NCBI GenBank assembly: GCA_965603495.1 | Contig: CBFDDF010000002.1 | Location: forward strand, 124,001-188,000 | Source: Thiomicrorhabdus sp965603495 | Lineage (GTDB): Bacteria > Pseudomonadota > Gammaproteobacteria > Thiomicrospirales > Thiomicrospiraceae | Direction of reading: 5' to 3' | DNA length: 64,000 nucleotides | In this document: piece by piece, positions 42,985-50,347 of the stretch | How the letters are laid out: every line of letters begins with the position of its first letter | Numbering within the stretch: position 1 is the stretch's first letter | Notes under the pieces: generated by a model | What the model was told of the DNA's origin: nothing | The model's database searches: none | Seen by the model: only the letters and a program-made list of their open reading frames with translations | Program-made: the position numbers and the translations under genes

Positions 42985-43095
42985 AGGAAGGCCAGAAATA
43001 GGGCGCTATTTAGAATTTTATTTGTTTAATGACCTATATTTGAAAATATACGCTTCAACTTAGAATGAAGTCTTGAAAAGAGTCAATATATAGCG

Positions 43096-43125
43096 AAGCC
43101 ACATTAATCTTATGTGGCTTTTTTT
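43096..43125 (+). terminator. Rho-independent terminator
   Basis: AAGCCACAT (43096-43104) pairs with ATGTGGCTT (43112-43120), followed by T-run; ends the antitoxin-like/membrane gene. Confidence 0.9.
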
Positions 43126-43195
43126 ATGCCTGTAAAAGCTTATTTAGACGTTAGGCACAGTGCATTTCTCTAATTTAAAGCTCTGCAGCTTTATT

Positions 43196-43270
43196 TTAAC
43201 GTTCATCAATTTTATCTTTAATCTCATTTGGAATAGCCGAATCCCATTCCAGGCCATCTTCTTTGGCCAT
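43196..43270 (-). CDS. 24-aa ORF overlapping the upstream 57-aa ORF
   Basis: Encodes MAKEDGLEWDSAIPNEI plus KDKIDER. Its ATG overlaps the stop of the 57-aa ORF (TAATG), so it is either translationally coupled or the out-of-frame tail of one gene broken by a frameshift. No homologue is recognised. Confidence 0.4.
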   Translation of the reverse strand: MAKEDGLEWDSAIPNEIKDKIDER

Positions 43271-43443
43271 TACCCTAACTCAATTTTATGGCTTTCATCT
43301 GAATCGGGATTGTAGATGGTTAAATAGACAAACTCACTTTCTTCTGGAGATTCTACCTTGGTGACAATGAGTTCGGCACTTTGATATTCGCCTTTTGTAA
43401 CTTTATAGGTACCAGTTCTAATTTTGGGTTTTTCGCTTGTCAT
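43270..43443 (-). CDS. 57-aa ORF, unknown
   Basis: MTSEKPKIRTGTYKVTKGEY followed by SAELIVTKVESPEESEFVYLTI; hydrophilic, beta-rich in appearance, no motif recognised. The natural-looking composition and the coupled 24-aa ORF suggest coding, but the ribosome site is weak (AGGG ten bases upstream). It may be the larger part of a frameshifted 80-aa gene. Confidence 0.45.
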   Translation of the reverse strand: MTSEKPKIRTGTYKVTKGEYQSAELIVTKVESPEESEFVYLTIYNPDSDESHKIELG

Positions 43444-44027
43444 TGAGTTCTAACCCTAATGTTTGATAAGCGGTTTTCAATATAGTTTAACTTCATAGCG
43501 GTAAGTGTCGCTAAGTTGTTTTTTGCAGTATGTTGGTTAGGCTGTTGATTATAAAGGAATATATCCTATATTTTGATTTAGATAATAGGCAACCCCTCTC
43601 GAAATCTTAATGTCATGACTTCGTATAATATATATTATGTTAAATTGGTATTTATGCAGAATAACGTTGCTTGATAATCATGCCCTACTTTTTAAATATG
43701 AGAGATTGATGAAATTATAGTGCGCTATGAAATAATTGTTCGCGAGGCTTGTTGAATGATGGTTAGCTTCTAAAATGAAACTTGGCTATATACGCCATTC
43801 AGAATGATTAAGGAAAGATGGAAGTATTTTGACCAGGCCTGGTCAACTGTAAAATAGGACAAGCCCGAAGCTTGCATCATGATAAATCATGGCGAGATGA
43901 CTTTTGCTTTGCAACATAGCTAGTAGGAAGAGAATTGTTCTATAAAGCATATGTGGATAGGAATCGAGCAGCTGCTATTTAAAATCACGATGTTCAAACA
44001 ATGCAGCTCATGAATGCCTTATATTTC
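43444..44027. other. gene-poor AT-rich region
   Basis: No convincing gene in about 580 bp. The region is AT-rich with several short stop-rich frames. The only clear feature is a full 16-bp copy of the recurring palindrome at 43830-43845. It may be decayed sequence. Confidence 0.6.
43830..43845. repeat. TGACCAGGCCTGGTCA palindrome (intergenic, full 16 bp)
   Basis: Perfect 16-bp palindrome in a gene-free region, identical to the copy at 1172-1187. Confidence 0.85.
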
Positions 44028-44384
44028 TCATGGACAGATTTTCAACACACTTTCTGGTGGTCGTCCCATGATGGCTTTATCGCCTATTCTAATAATCGGA
44101 CGTTCAATCAATTGCGGATTACTGACTAAGATATCAAGCCATTCATCATCGGTCTTTTTATCGTCTTGATTGAAGCCAAGTTCTTTGAATAAGGCTTCAC
44201 CACTGCGAATGATATCACGTGGCTTCAGATTCATCATTTGACACAACTCAGCTAGTGTTTCTTTAGAAGCTGGCGTGTCTAAATAGCGTATTTCTTCAAT
44301 TTCGAAGCCCTTTTCTTGAAGTATAGACAAACTGCTTCTACTTTTAGAGCATCGAGGATTATGATAAATAGTCGCTTTAGGCAT
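44028..44384 (-). CDS. arsC: arsenate reductase-family protein (ArsC)
   Basis: 118-aa glutaredoxin-coupled ArsC fold. The active Cys is in IYHNPRCSKSRSSLSIL, and the family's basic residues occur in RSGEALFKELGF and the late PIIRIGDKAIMGRPPESVL, with the Arg pair that binds arsenate. It overlaps xseB by 8 bp at the end of the dusA-xseA-xseB run, with no ars regulator or pump nearby, so a housekeeping redox role is as likely as arsenic resistance. Confidence 0.92.
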   Translation of the reverse strand: MPKATIYHNPRCSKSRSSLSILQEKGFEIEEIRYLDTPASKETLAELCQMMNLKPRDIIRSGEALFKELGFNQDDKKTDDEWLDILVSNPQLIERPIIRIGDKAIMGRPPESVLKICP

Positions 44385-44604
44385 CTACTTGCTCCACTGA
44401 ATTTGGTTTTTCGGAATCAAGGCGGTTATTAAGTGCTGTTTCAACCGCTTCAATTCTTGACTTACACAGCTGATAAGCTCTGGTAGCTTCATCAACCATC
44501 GGCACGAGCTCATCAATATCAACTTCTGAAGTATCTGATAGTTTTTGTGCTATTTGCTGTAGTTTTTGATAATTTTCTTTAAAACTTTCGGATTTTTGGC
44601 TCAT
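44377..44604 (-). CDS. xseB: exonuclease VII small subunit
   Basis: 75-aa XseB. NYQKLQQIAQKLSDTSEVDIDELVPMVDEATRAYQLCKSRIEAVE is the standard helical-hairpin family pattern. It assembles in several copies with XseA to degrade single-stranded DNA. It lies 95 bp downstream of xseA and overlaps the arsC-like gene. Confidence 0.93.
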   Translation of the reverse strand: MSQKSESFKENYQKLQQIAQKLSDTSEVDIDELVPMVDEATRAYQLCKSRIEAVETALNNRLDSEKPNSVEQVDA

Positions 44605-44699
44605 ATAGGCGCCCTCTTATACATTTGAGATTAATTCTGTTTACTGTTTTTTTATGCACTTAAAGTAACTTTAGATATCATAAGCTACGAAAAGTCTGA

Positions 44700-46367
44700 T
44701 CATTCTTTTAGTATGCCTTTAGCCTGGTCAATTTCTGCCAACACCTTACCATCGACGAATTCCAATTGAATGGATTTGGTTTTCAATGCCTGGCGTGCAG
44801 TGGTGACTGGTTTCCCTGTTGCAGGATCCTTGGCAATATTGAAGCCACGATTCAACTGCGTTTTAGGGCCTGAACTCAATACCAGTGCAATCCATTGAAT
44901 GATTTGCTGATGCTTGGATTCAAGCACCCTTTTAGACTCTTTTTCAGTTGTTTGTTGGTAAGTATCAAGTTCAGCCTTAATCGCCTTTAGACTGTTTTTA
45001 AGCTGAACATCAATGGATTGCCTCAGCTCATTAATACTGACCAATGCAGACTGAATGCGATTTTCACTCAATCGTTGAATTTGAAATTGGAGCGGCTCCA
45101 TAGCTTGCTTCCAGCGATAGATAGTTCCTTGGCTGTTATGGGTAATCTCTTGATTTAACTTAGATAAATCCTGTTCTAAGTATTGAATCATTAAACGGCT
45201 AGAGTGCTCTATTTTTTGCCAATCTGATTTAGCTTGTTGAGCCTTTTGGAATATTTCATGACGGATAAATGCGATGACTTTGCTAGGGGTATCAAAATGA
45301 TGATTAGAAATCTCATCCAATATCGTTGAGTCACGCTCATGACCTATTCCTGTTAATACGGGAAGTTGAGCCATACATAACTGCTTGGCTACGGAGTATA
45401 AATTGAGCATATTTAGATCAAGCTTTGCTCCGCCTCCACGAATAATGACAAGGGCATCAAATGGTTGGCTATGATGTAAGGCGTGAATCGCTTCAATGGC
45501 GGCCAGCATTTCATTTTCAACCGATTCGCCCTGAAAAGCACTGTAGAAATATTTAAAATCACAAAGTCCAGCAGCTTGAAGATTATCAGCATCAGCCCGA
45601 AAATCTCCTAAACCTGCTGCTTTGGGTGGTGCTATGACCGCTACTCTAAAGAAATCGCTTGGGAGTGTAAGCTGCTTATTCTGTTGATAGATTCCATCGG
45701 TTATCAACTGTTTTCGAATATTACTGAGGTTCAGCTCAAGCTCTCCAAGCGTATAGCTTGGATCAATATCTTGAACGACCATCGAAAAACCGTATTGTTC
45801 GTGAAAACTTATTTCAGTTAAGAGTAATACTTTTTGACCGATGGTAAATGGACTGCCTGTTTCAGTTTCAAAACGCTGTAACAATCTTTGCGCCTGGCTT
45901 TGCCAGATCATCGCACGGCAACTGGCAATGGATTGTCCTTGGGCATTATTTTCTGTCAACTCAAGATAGATATGTCCACGACTATTATTCAGATTGGCAA
46001 TTTCAGCAACCACCCAAGTCGCACCGGGAAAGCTTTGGCGCAGGGCTTGTTGAACTTGACGTAATACAGTAGAAAGTAAAGCGCCCTTTTCAATCTTTTT
46101 GGGATTTTCGGCATCTTGAGTAGCTGCAGGCAGAGGCATATTTTCACTATAAATATGGTGCTGTGTTTGTTTCAGGGTCTGCTGAAGATCGTGATTTAAA
46201 ACCTGCTTTGCATTGGATGTAGTTACATTATTAAGCCATTTTTGAAAGGGTTCTAATTGTTCAGAGAGTTCTTGGGGGACATACCACTTTTTGCTCACAC
46301 CATCCCAGCGCGCTCCTAGCGCTTTAGCTTGGTCTTTCTCTCGAAATGGTACGTCTAAAAAAATCAC
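44700..46367 (-). CDS. xseA: exonuclease VII large subunit with N-terminal DUF5710-like domain
   Basis: 555 aa, about 100 longer than E. coli XseA. The GTG start overlaps the dusA stop (GTGA). Residues 1-45 (IFLDVPFREKDQAKALGARW followed by D and VSKKWYVP) form a DUF5710-type module otherwise seen in TraC-type primases and mobile-element proteins. After a 40-residue linker the normal XseA begins: OB-fold (SFPGATWVVAEIANLNNSRGHIYLEL), catalytic region with GLGDFRADAD, IIRGGGAKLDLNMLN and GIGHERDSTILDEISNHHFDTPSKV, then a long coiled coil and C-terminal domain. The extra domain may add nucleic acid contact. Confidence 0.93.
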   Translation of the reverse strand: MIFLDVPFREKDQAKALGARWDGVSKKWYVPQELSEQLEPFQKWLNNVTTSNAKQVLNHDLQQTLKQTQHHIYSENMPLPAATQDAENPKKIEKGALLSTVLRQVQQALRQSFPGATWVVAEIANLNNSRGHIYLELTENNAQGQSIASCRAMIWQSQAQRLLQRFETETGSPFTIGQKVLLLTEISFHEQYGFSMVVQDIDPSYTLGELELNLSNIRKQLITDGIYQQNKQLTLPSDFFRVAVIAPPKAAGLGDFRADADNLQAAGLCDFKYFYSAFQGESVENEMLAAIEAIHALHHSQPFDALVIIRGGGAKLDLNMLNLYSVAKQLCMAQLPVLTGIGHERDSTILDEISNHHFDTPSKVIAFIRHEIFQKAQQAKSDWQKIEHSSRLMIQYLEQDLSKLNQEITHNSQGTIYRWKQAMEPLQFQIQRLSENRIQSALVSINELRQSIDVQLKNSLKAIKAELDTYQQTTEKESKRVLESKHQQIIQWIALVLSSGPKTQLNRGFNIAKDPATGKPVTTARQALKTKSIQLEFVDGKVLAEIDQAKGILKE

Positions 46368-47437
46368 TTTTGGTCTTCCATTCTTTGGATTTCATCTACG
46401 ACTAATCGGTAAGCTTGTTCAACTACCTCAATACCTGCGCCTGCTTTAAAAGCATGTTCAGAAAGATAACGTCGCCAAATTCGGCCGCCTGGTAGTCCGT
46501 GAAACAGGCCCAGCATATGACGAGAGACCTGGTTTAACTTACCGTCATTAGAGAGGTGGTTTTCTATGTAGGGCTTCATACTCTCTAAAGCTTGCTCACG
46601 CGAAATAATATTATGTTTACTGCCGTAGAGCTGCTGATCAACTTCCGCTAACAGATAAGGTTGCTCATAAGCTGAACGGCCCAACATTAGACCATCAACA
46701 GCGGGTAAATCTTCATAATCCTGTAGGTGTATCTGCCCTTGTTCAAGGGTTTTGATACCCCCGTTGATAGCAACTGAAAGCTGAGGGAACTCTGCCTTAA
46801 TTTGATGAACCCAAGCATAGTTCAAAGGAGGTACGTCACGATTCTGTTTAGGAGAAAGTCCTTGTAGCCAAGCTTTTCGAGCATGAATAATGACACCATC
46901 CACCCCTGCTTCCACTAAGCCATCGATAAACTGATGAAGTGTTTCGAATTCTTCTTGGTCATCAATGCCGATACGAGTCTTAACCGTGACCGGTATATCT
47001 ACGACCGCTTTCATCGCCGCCACATTTTCGGCAACCAATTCAGGGTGCGCCATTAAACAGGCACCAATCATATTATTTTGCACGCGATCACTTGGACAAC
47101 CGATATTTAAATTGATTTCCGAATAACCCCACTCTTCTCCGAGCTTGGCGCAGGTGGCCATATCCTTAGCACCACTACCGCCTAGTTGTAAAACAACAGG
47201 GATTTCAGATTCATCATGCCCTAAAAAGCGTTCTAAATTATTACCATAAATAATGGCACCGGTCGTGACCATTTCAGAGTACAGCCAAGCATTTTGACTG
47301 AGCTGACGATGAAAGTAGCGGCAGTGACGATTCGTCCAATCAAGCATGGGCGCAACCGAGAACTGGTTGGCGCTGTTTAAGTGCTTGTTTTGTATGGTAT
47401 TGTTAGTTTTATCAAAGGCTTGTAGTGGTTTTTGCAT
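46364..47437 (-). CDS. dusA: tRNA-dihydrouridine synthase A
   Basis: 357-aa FMN-dependent reductase making dihydrouridine in the tRNA D-loop. FSVAPMLDWTNRHCRYFHRQLS binds FMN, LNIGCPSDRVQNNMIGACLM contains the catalytic Cys, and KTRIGIDDQEEFE with HARKAWLQGLSPKQNRD are DusA signatures. The 5' end of the gene is duplicated 2.5 kb upstream (repeat 47336-47427 = 49885-49976), showing that an element has integrated here; the first four codons (MQKP) come from the element side. dusA is a known integration target of phage-like elements. It heads the xseA-xseB-arsC operon. Confidence 0.95.
   Translation of the reverse strand: MQKPLQAFDKTNNTIQNKHLNSANQFSVAPMLDWTNRHCRYFHRQLSQNAWLYSEMVTTGAIIYGNNLERFLGHDESEIPVVLQLGGSGAKDMATCAKLGEEWGYSEINLNIGCPSDRVQNNMIGACLMAHPELVAENVAAMKAVVDIPVTVKTRIGIDDQEEFETLHQFIDGLVEAGVDGVIIHARKAWLQGLSPKQNRDVPPLNYAWVHQIKAEFPQLSVAINGGIKTLEQGQIHLQDYEDLPAVDGLMLGRSAYEQPYLLAEVDQQLYGSKHNIISREQALESMKPYIENHLSNDGKLNQVSRHMLGLFHGLPGGRIWRRYLSEHAFKAGAGIEVVEQAYRLVVDEIQRMEDQK
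47336..47427. repeat. 92-bp direct repeat, att copy in intact dusA
   Basis: Identical over 92 bp to 49885-49976 and lies in the 5' end of dusA. It marks one boundary of the integrated element. Confidence 0.95.
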
Positions 47438-47507
47438 GCGGTTCGTTCTGTCTTATTTATGGTTATTTTTAGATTTTTATCGCTATTTTAAGCTTTTAGT
47501 AGCACTC

Positions 47508-47543
47508 GGTACCACTATAGTACCACTCAAATCCAGTGGTACT
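47508..47543. repeat. GTACCAC direct and inverted repeats at element end
   Basis: GGTACCACT (47508-47516) and AGTACCACT (47519-47527) are 11 bp apart in direct orientation, followed by the inverted AGTGGTACT (47535-47543). The spacing of one helical turn is like integrase arm-binding sites. Confidence 0.6.
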
Positions 47544-47662
47544 TACATAACGATTACTTGTTGTTTCATGACTAAAAAAGCAGATAATTCTTAAAGCGCT
47601 GTATCTTTTTTTAGGAGAGTATCCGAGGCGCACATTACATTTAAAGAGAATGGCGTTAACAG

Positions 47663-48247
47663 TTATTTATGTAGCTTATCTTTAAAAAAGTCTTCTATGT
47701 TCTTTACAGATAGGGCTACTTTCAAACTAAACTCATCATCATCTGAAGCGTAGTCTGCAATATCATAACTACTGTCGATTAACTCTTGAGGATATATTGG
47801 TTTTCTAGGGTCTGAATCATCCATTAAAGACCTTAAGCAAATCAAAATTGATCCCCTCAATTTTCCGATGTCACCGTACAATTCTGAAAAAAGGTTAAAT
47901 GCTTCCTGTCCATATACGACCTTTATCTCAAGTCGTATTGCATTTAACTCAGCAATCTTTTTGGCCAAAATCTCAAGCCTTGCTTCATAAATATCAACAT
48001 AAACTGTAAACCTACCTTTTTCATCCAATTCTTCTTGGGAAAATTTTAAAATTGGCTTTCGTACACTCTTAATCTCTTCTTGAACCAGATATGTTGTCAG
48101 CATTATACGTTTGGCAAGGTCATATTCATAAGAACCCTTTAACTGTGCTCGCCAGGTGGATAATCCTTTCCAAGCAAGAAACAAAGCGATTACTGGTGCT
48201 GCTATTGATACAGCATCCTTGATACAATAAATGACGTCATCATACAT
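47663..48247 (-). CDS. membrane-anchored partner of the KAP NTPase, unknown
   Basis: 194 aa. One N-terminal transmembrane helix (about residues 11-29, SIAAPVIALFLAWKGLSTW) is followed by a mostly helical cytoplasmic domain with acidic patches (DDSDPRKPIYPQE, YASDDDEFS) and a basic end. Not recognised. It is encoded 86 bp downstream of the KAP NTPase gene within the same 2.5-kb element, with no other gene present, so the two probably act together, for example with this protein as the membrane effector or anchor. Confidence 0.75.
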   Translation of the reverse strand: MYDDVIYCIKDAVSIAAPVIALFLAWKGLSTWRAQLKGSYEYDLAKRIMLTTYLVQEEIKSVRKPILKFSQEELDEKGRFTVYVDIYEARLEILAKKIAELNAIRLEIKVVYGQEAFNLFSELYGDIGKLRGSILICLRSLMDDSDPRKPIYPQELIDSSYDIADYASDDDEFSLKVALSVKNIEDFFKDKLHK

Positions 48248-48324
48248 AGAGTTTCGCCCATAAATTTAAGTTAAAAGAGACCTATTAGTGCCAATGAAAA
48301 TTCATTGACGCCTACCTCAAAGAA

Positions 48325-48336
48325 TGAGAATTCTCA
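48325..48336. repeat. palindrome TGAGAATTCTCA at the KAP gene stop
   Basis: Perfect 12-bp palindrome overlapping the stop codon of the KAP gene. A second inverted repeat, CAATGAA/TTCATTG, lies in the same gap at about 48293-48308. They may form 3' or intercistronic hairpins. Confidence 0.5.
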
Positions 48337-49731
48337 AGGCATTATATTTTCTTCTTGTTTAACAACAGAATCCGTAAATTCAACAATATCAATGACACGA
48401 TCTCCTATTGGCTCGTCTGGGTTTCCTAGTTCCAAAGAGTGGACAAGTTTAATTGTCTCAGAGGCATAATGCTCTCTGGAATTGTGACGACCGCCTTTAT
48501 TATTATACTGTGTTGCAGCTGAAAAAAGCTGGTCCAAATAAGGTGCTTTTTTTTGTGATTGAAGTCTATGCGACGCATACCACCCCCTAACTAAAATCGC
48601 AATGACAGTACACTGTCTGAAGTTGATATCACGGCCCGAAAATAGGGAAACGTTTGTTTGATCAATTGCTTGGTTACTCTTAAAATAATCTACATATGCC
48701 TTAGGATGACAATTTCTTAAGAATGAAAACACCATTACTGCCAAAAAGAAATCACTACCATCATTTTCGGTTATGAATGTCTTGCTAAGTTTAAGTCTGT
48801 ATATAAGTCGATTAACCTGCCTTAAAGATAAGTCAACTAATGATAGTAATAAGCTAAACAATTCATTTTCTTTTTCACTTTCAAACGTATCAACTGACGC
48901 TAAATATTTTGTATATGCTGTAGCTTCCACATCAGGTAAATCAAATGTGACATCAAAAAACCTGTCCAAATAGTTTTCAGAGTCAAACTCTGACCCATAA
49001 ACAGATTTAACACTATGACTGAGCTGTTCTTTATCCAAAGAGATTACAAATACTACCCTCTTAGCCTGAAACAAGTGTTTAACTCTTTCAAGCAGTTCAA
49101 TCGCATAAGTTGGACGGCAACGATCCAGTTCATCAATGAAAATAACAATATTCTTTCCTTTATCAGCGACAAGCCTCTGCAAAGTAGTGCTAATCTTTTC
49201 AACCGCGTCCTTTGCTTGATTAAAGCTATCGAACGCATCACTAACTATATTTCCAGCTGTCTCAGCAGCAGCTTGTGCAAGCTCATCTCCTTCAAATGCG
49301 CCTAAAGTTGCAAACTTAGCTCCAAATACAGCAGCATGTTTAACATACACTTTGGCGAAAGAGGTAAAGTCTTCAATTAATTGCTTATCCCCTTCCCATG
49401 TTTTCTGATCTTTCAGGTATTTAGCCATAACATCAAGTATCGGGATAAGCGGGTCTTGTGAAAAATCCGTTTCCCAAGAATTCAGGTGCAAGGCATGGAC
49501 TCCTTCTTTTCTAAGGTGTGCCTGCCACATTTTTATGAACGTTGACTTCCCACTCCCCCATCTTGCATTTACTGCCAATGTCAAAGGCTCATCAATTTTA
49601 ACGACTAGACCAGATAGCTTCAGTATTGCACCCTTTCGTTCTAAATAATCATTAGCAAAAGGTTTTTCCACATCAATCTCTAGCTCTGGAATTTGTAGCA
49701 TATTAAAGTAACTCTTTAAAGTAATCGACAT
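48334..49731 (-). CDS. KAP-family P-loop NTPase
   Basis: 465 aa. Walker A is ARWGSGKST with Lys62, followed by the family's LNSWE segment (residues 84-88) and Walker B IVIFIDELDRC with Asp200 and Glu201, the KAP hallmark. Between them, residues 118-170 form an Ala-rich insertion that KAP proteins often use to meet the membrane. A helical C-terminal half carries no recognised effector. KAP NTPases occur in phage exclusion and several anti-phage systems (PifA-like, QatA, RdrA-type). ATG 49731 lacks a ribosome site; ATG 49701 (MLQIPEL) is a good alternative. It is cargo of a dusA-integrated element. Confidence 0.85.
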   Translation of the reverse strand: MSITLKSYFNMLQIPELEIDVEKPFANDYLERKGAILKLSGLVVKIDEPLTLAVNARWGSGKSTFIKMWQAHLRKEGVHALHLNSWETDFSQDPLIPILDVMAKYLKDQKTWEGDKQLIEDFTSFAKVYVKHAAVFGAKFATLGAFEGDELAQAAAETAGNIVSDAFDSFNQAKDAVEKISTTLQRLVADKGKNIVIFIDELDRCRPTYAIELLERVKHLFQAKRVVFVISLDKEQLSHSVKSVYGSEFDSENYLDRFFDVTFDLPDVEATAYTKYLASVDTFESEKENELFSLLLSLVDLSLRQVNRLIYRLKLSKTFITENDGSDFFLAVMVFSFLRNCHPKAYVDYFKSNQAIDQTNVSLFSGRDINFRQCTVIAILVRGWYASHRLQSQKKAPYLDQLFSAATQYNNKGGRHNSREHYASETIKLVHSLELGNPDEPIGDRVIDIVEFTDSVVKQEENIMP

Positions 49732-49878
49732 CGTTTTGTTGGGCCAGCTTGTACCAACTAAATAGTTGATTTTTATGCTGAAAAGACCCCTAAAAAGGGT
49801 TGTTTAGTGCCACCACAGTACCACCAGTCCTTGTAAGTAGCTCGTAAGCTATTGATATTAATAAATATAGTTGTATTT

Positions 49879-49986
49879 TTATGCCCAATCAAGCATGGGC
49901 GCAACCGAGAACTGGTTGGCGCTGTTTAAGTGCTTGTTTTGTATGGTATTGTTAGTTTTATCAAAGGCTTGTAGTGATCTTGTCAT
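49879..49986 (-). pseudogene. duplicated 5' fragment of dusA
   Basis: 35-codon open fragment, MTRSLQAFDKTNNT up to APMLDWA then stop. It matches DusA residues 5-34 exactly and ends at the element junction. It is the att-site by-product of integration and keeps a start codon supplied by the second element. Confidence 0.88.
49885..49976. repeat. 92-bp direct repeat, second att copy
   Basis: Identical to 47336-47427. The sequence just beyond it (49977-50050) also resembles 47428-47500 with several substitutions, showing that two related element ends are arranged in tandem. Confidence 0.95.
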
Positions 49987-50056
49987 TGGTTTTGTTATGT
50001 CTTATTTTTAGTTGTTTTTAGCTTTTTATTGCTATTTTTGGCTATGCCATGCCAAT

Positions 50057-50086
50057 ATAGTGCCAATGAAATTTTACTGGCACTAT
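50057..50086. repeat. inverted repeat ATAGTGCCA/TGGCACTAT at second element end
   Basis: ATAGTGCCA (50057-50065) and TGGCACTAT (50078-50086), 12-bp loop. It occupies the position of the GTACCAC repeats of the first element, with a different core. Confidence 0.65.
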
Positions 50087-50235
50087 GGCATCGATTGGTA
50101 AGGGTAAAAAAAGCAGATAGACCTATTGTATATGACGCACGTTTAACTTTTAAAGGAAATGGCAAAGTAATACACAGAGAGTCTAAAACCTTTAGAGCGA
50201 AGTCTGTTGCCCAGGCATGGCTCAACCGCACTTAA
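50085..50235 (+). pseudogene. tyrosine-recombinase N-terminal remnant, frameshifted
   Basis: ATG 50085 reads MASIGKGKKSR then stops. If one A is removed from the seven-A run it continues ADRPIVYDARLTFKGNGKVI and HRESKTFRAKSVAQAWLNRT before a stop at 50235. That is a typical N-terminal arm-binding segment of phage-type integrases (...SKTF..KA.A..W). The catalytic domain is gone. Its position next to the dusA att site fits the known dusA-associated integrases. Confidence 0.7.
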
Positions 50236-50347
50236 GCCGATTACTTGACTTTAAATATGGCTCTAAAATGGAAAGTATTTAAAAGGAAATAGATGCCCTT
50301 GGTAAACATTTAGACATACAAATGGCGTAAACTTTGGAGTAAACACT

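Larger units (their letters stand above)
47428..49884. mobile_element. compact dusA-integrated element
   Basis: About 2.5 kb between two 92-bp copies of the dusA 5' end. It carries a KAP NTPase gene and a small membrane protein gene, both on the minus strand. Near the dusA side, direct and inverted GTACCAC repeats (47508-47543) and a start fragment ATG-ACT-AAA-AAA-GCA-GAT at 47568-47594 resemble the start of the broken integrase at 50085; no integrase remains. The far side (49790-49840) has related AGTGCCACC and AGTACCACC boxes. It is therefore a stranded or satellite-like element relying on a foreign recombinase. Confidence 0.82.

Noticed and set aside
44028..44384. Arsenic resistance operon
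   Set aside because: Only the ArsC-like protein is present; no ArsR, ArsB or ArsA genes are adjacent, and it is embedded in the xseAB operon.
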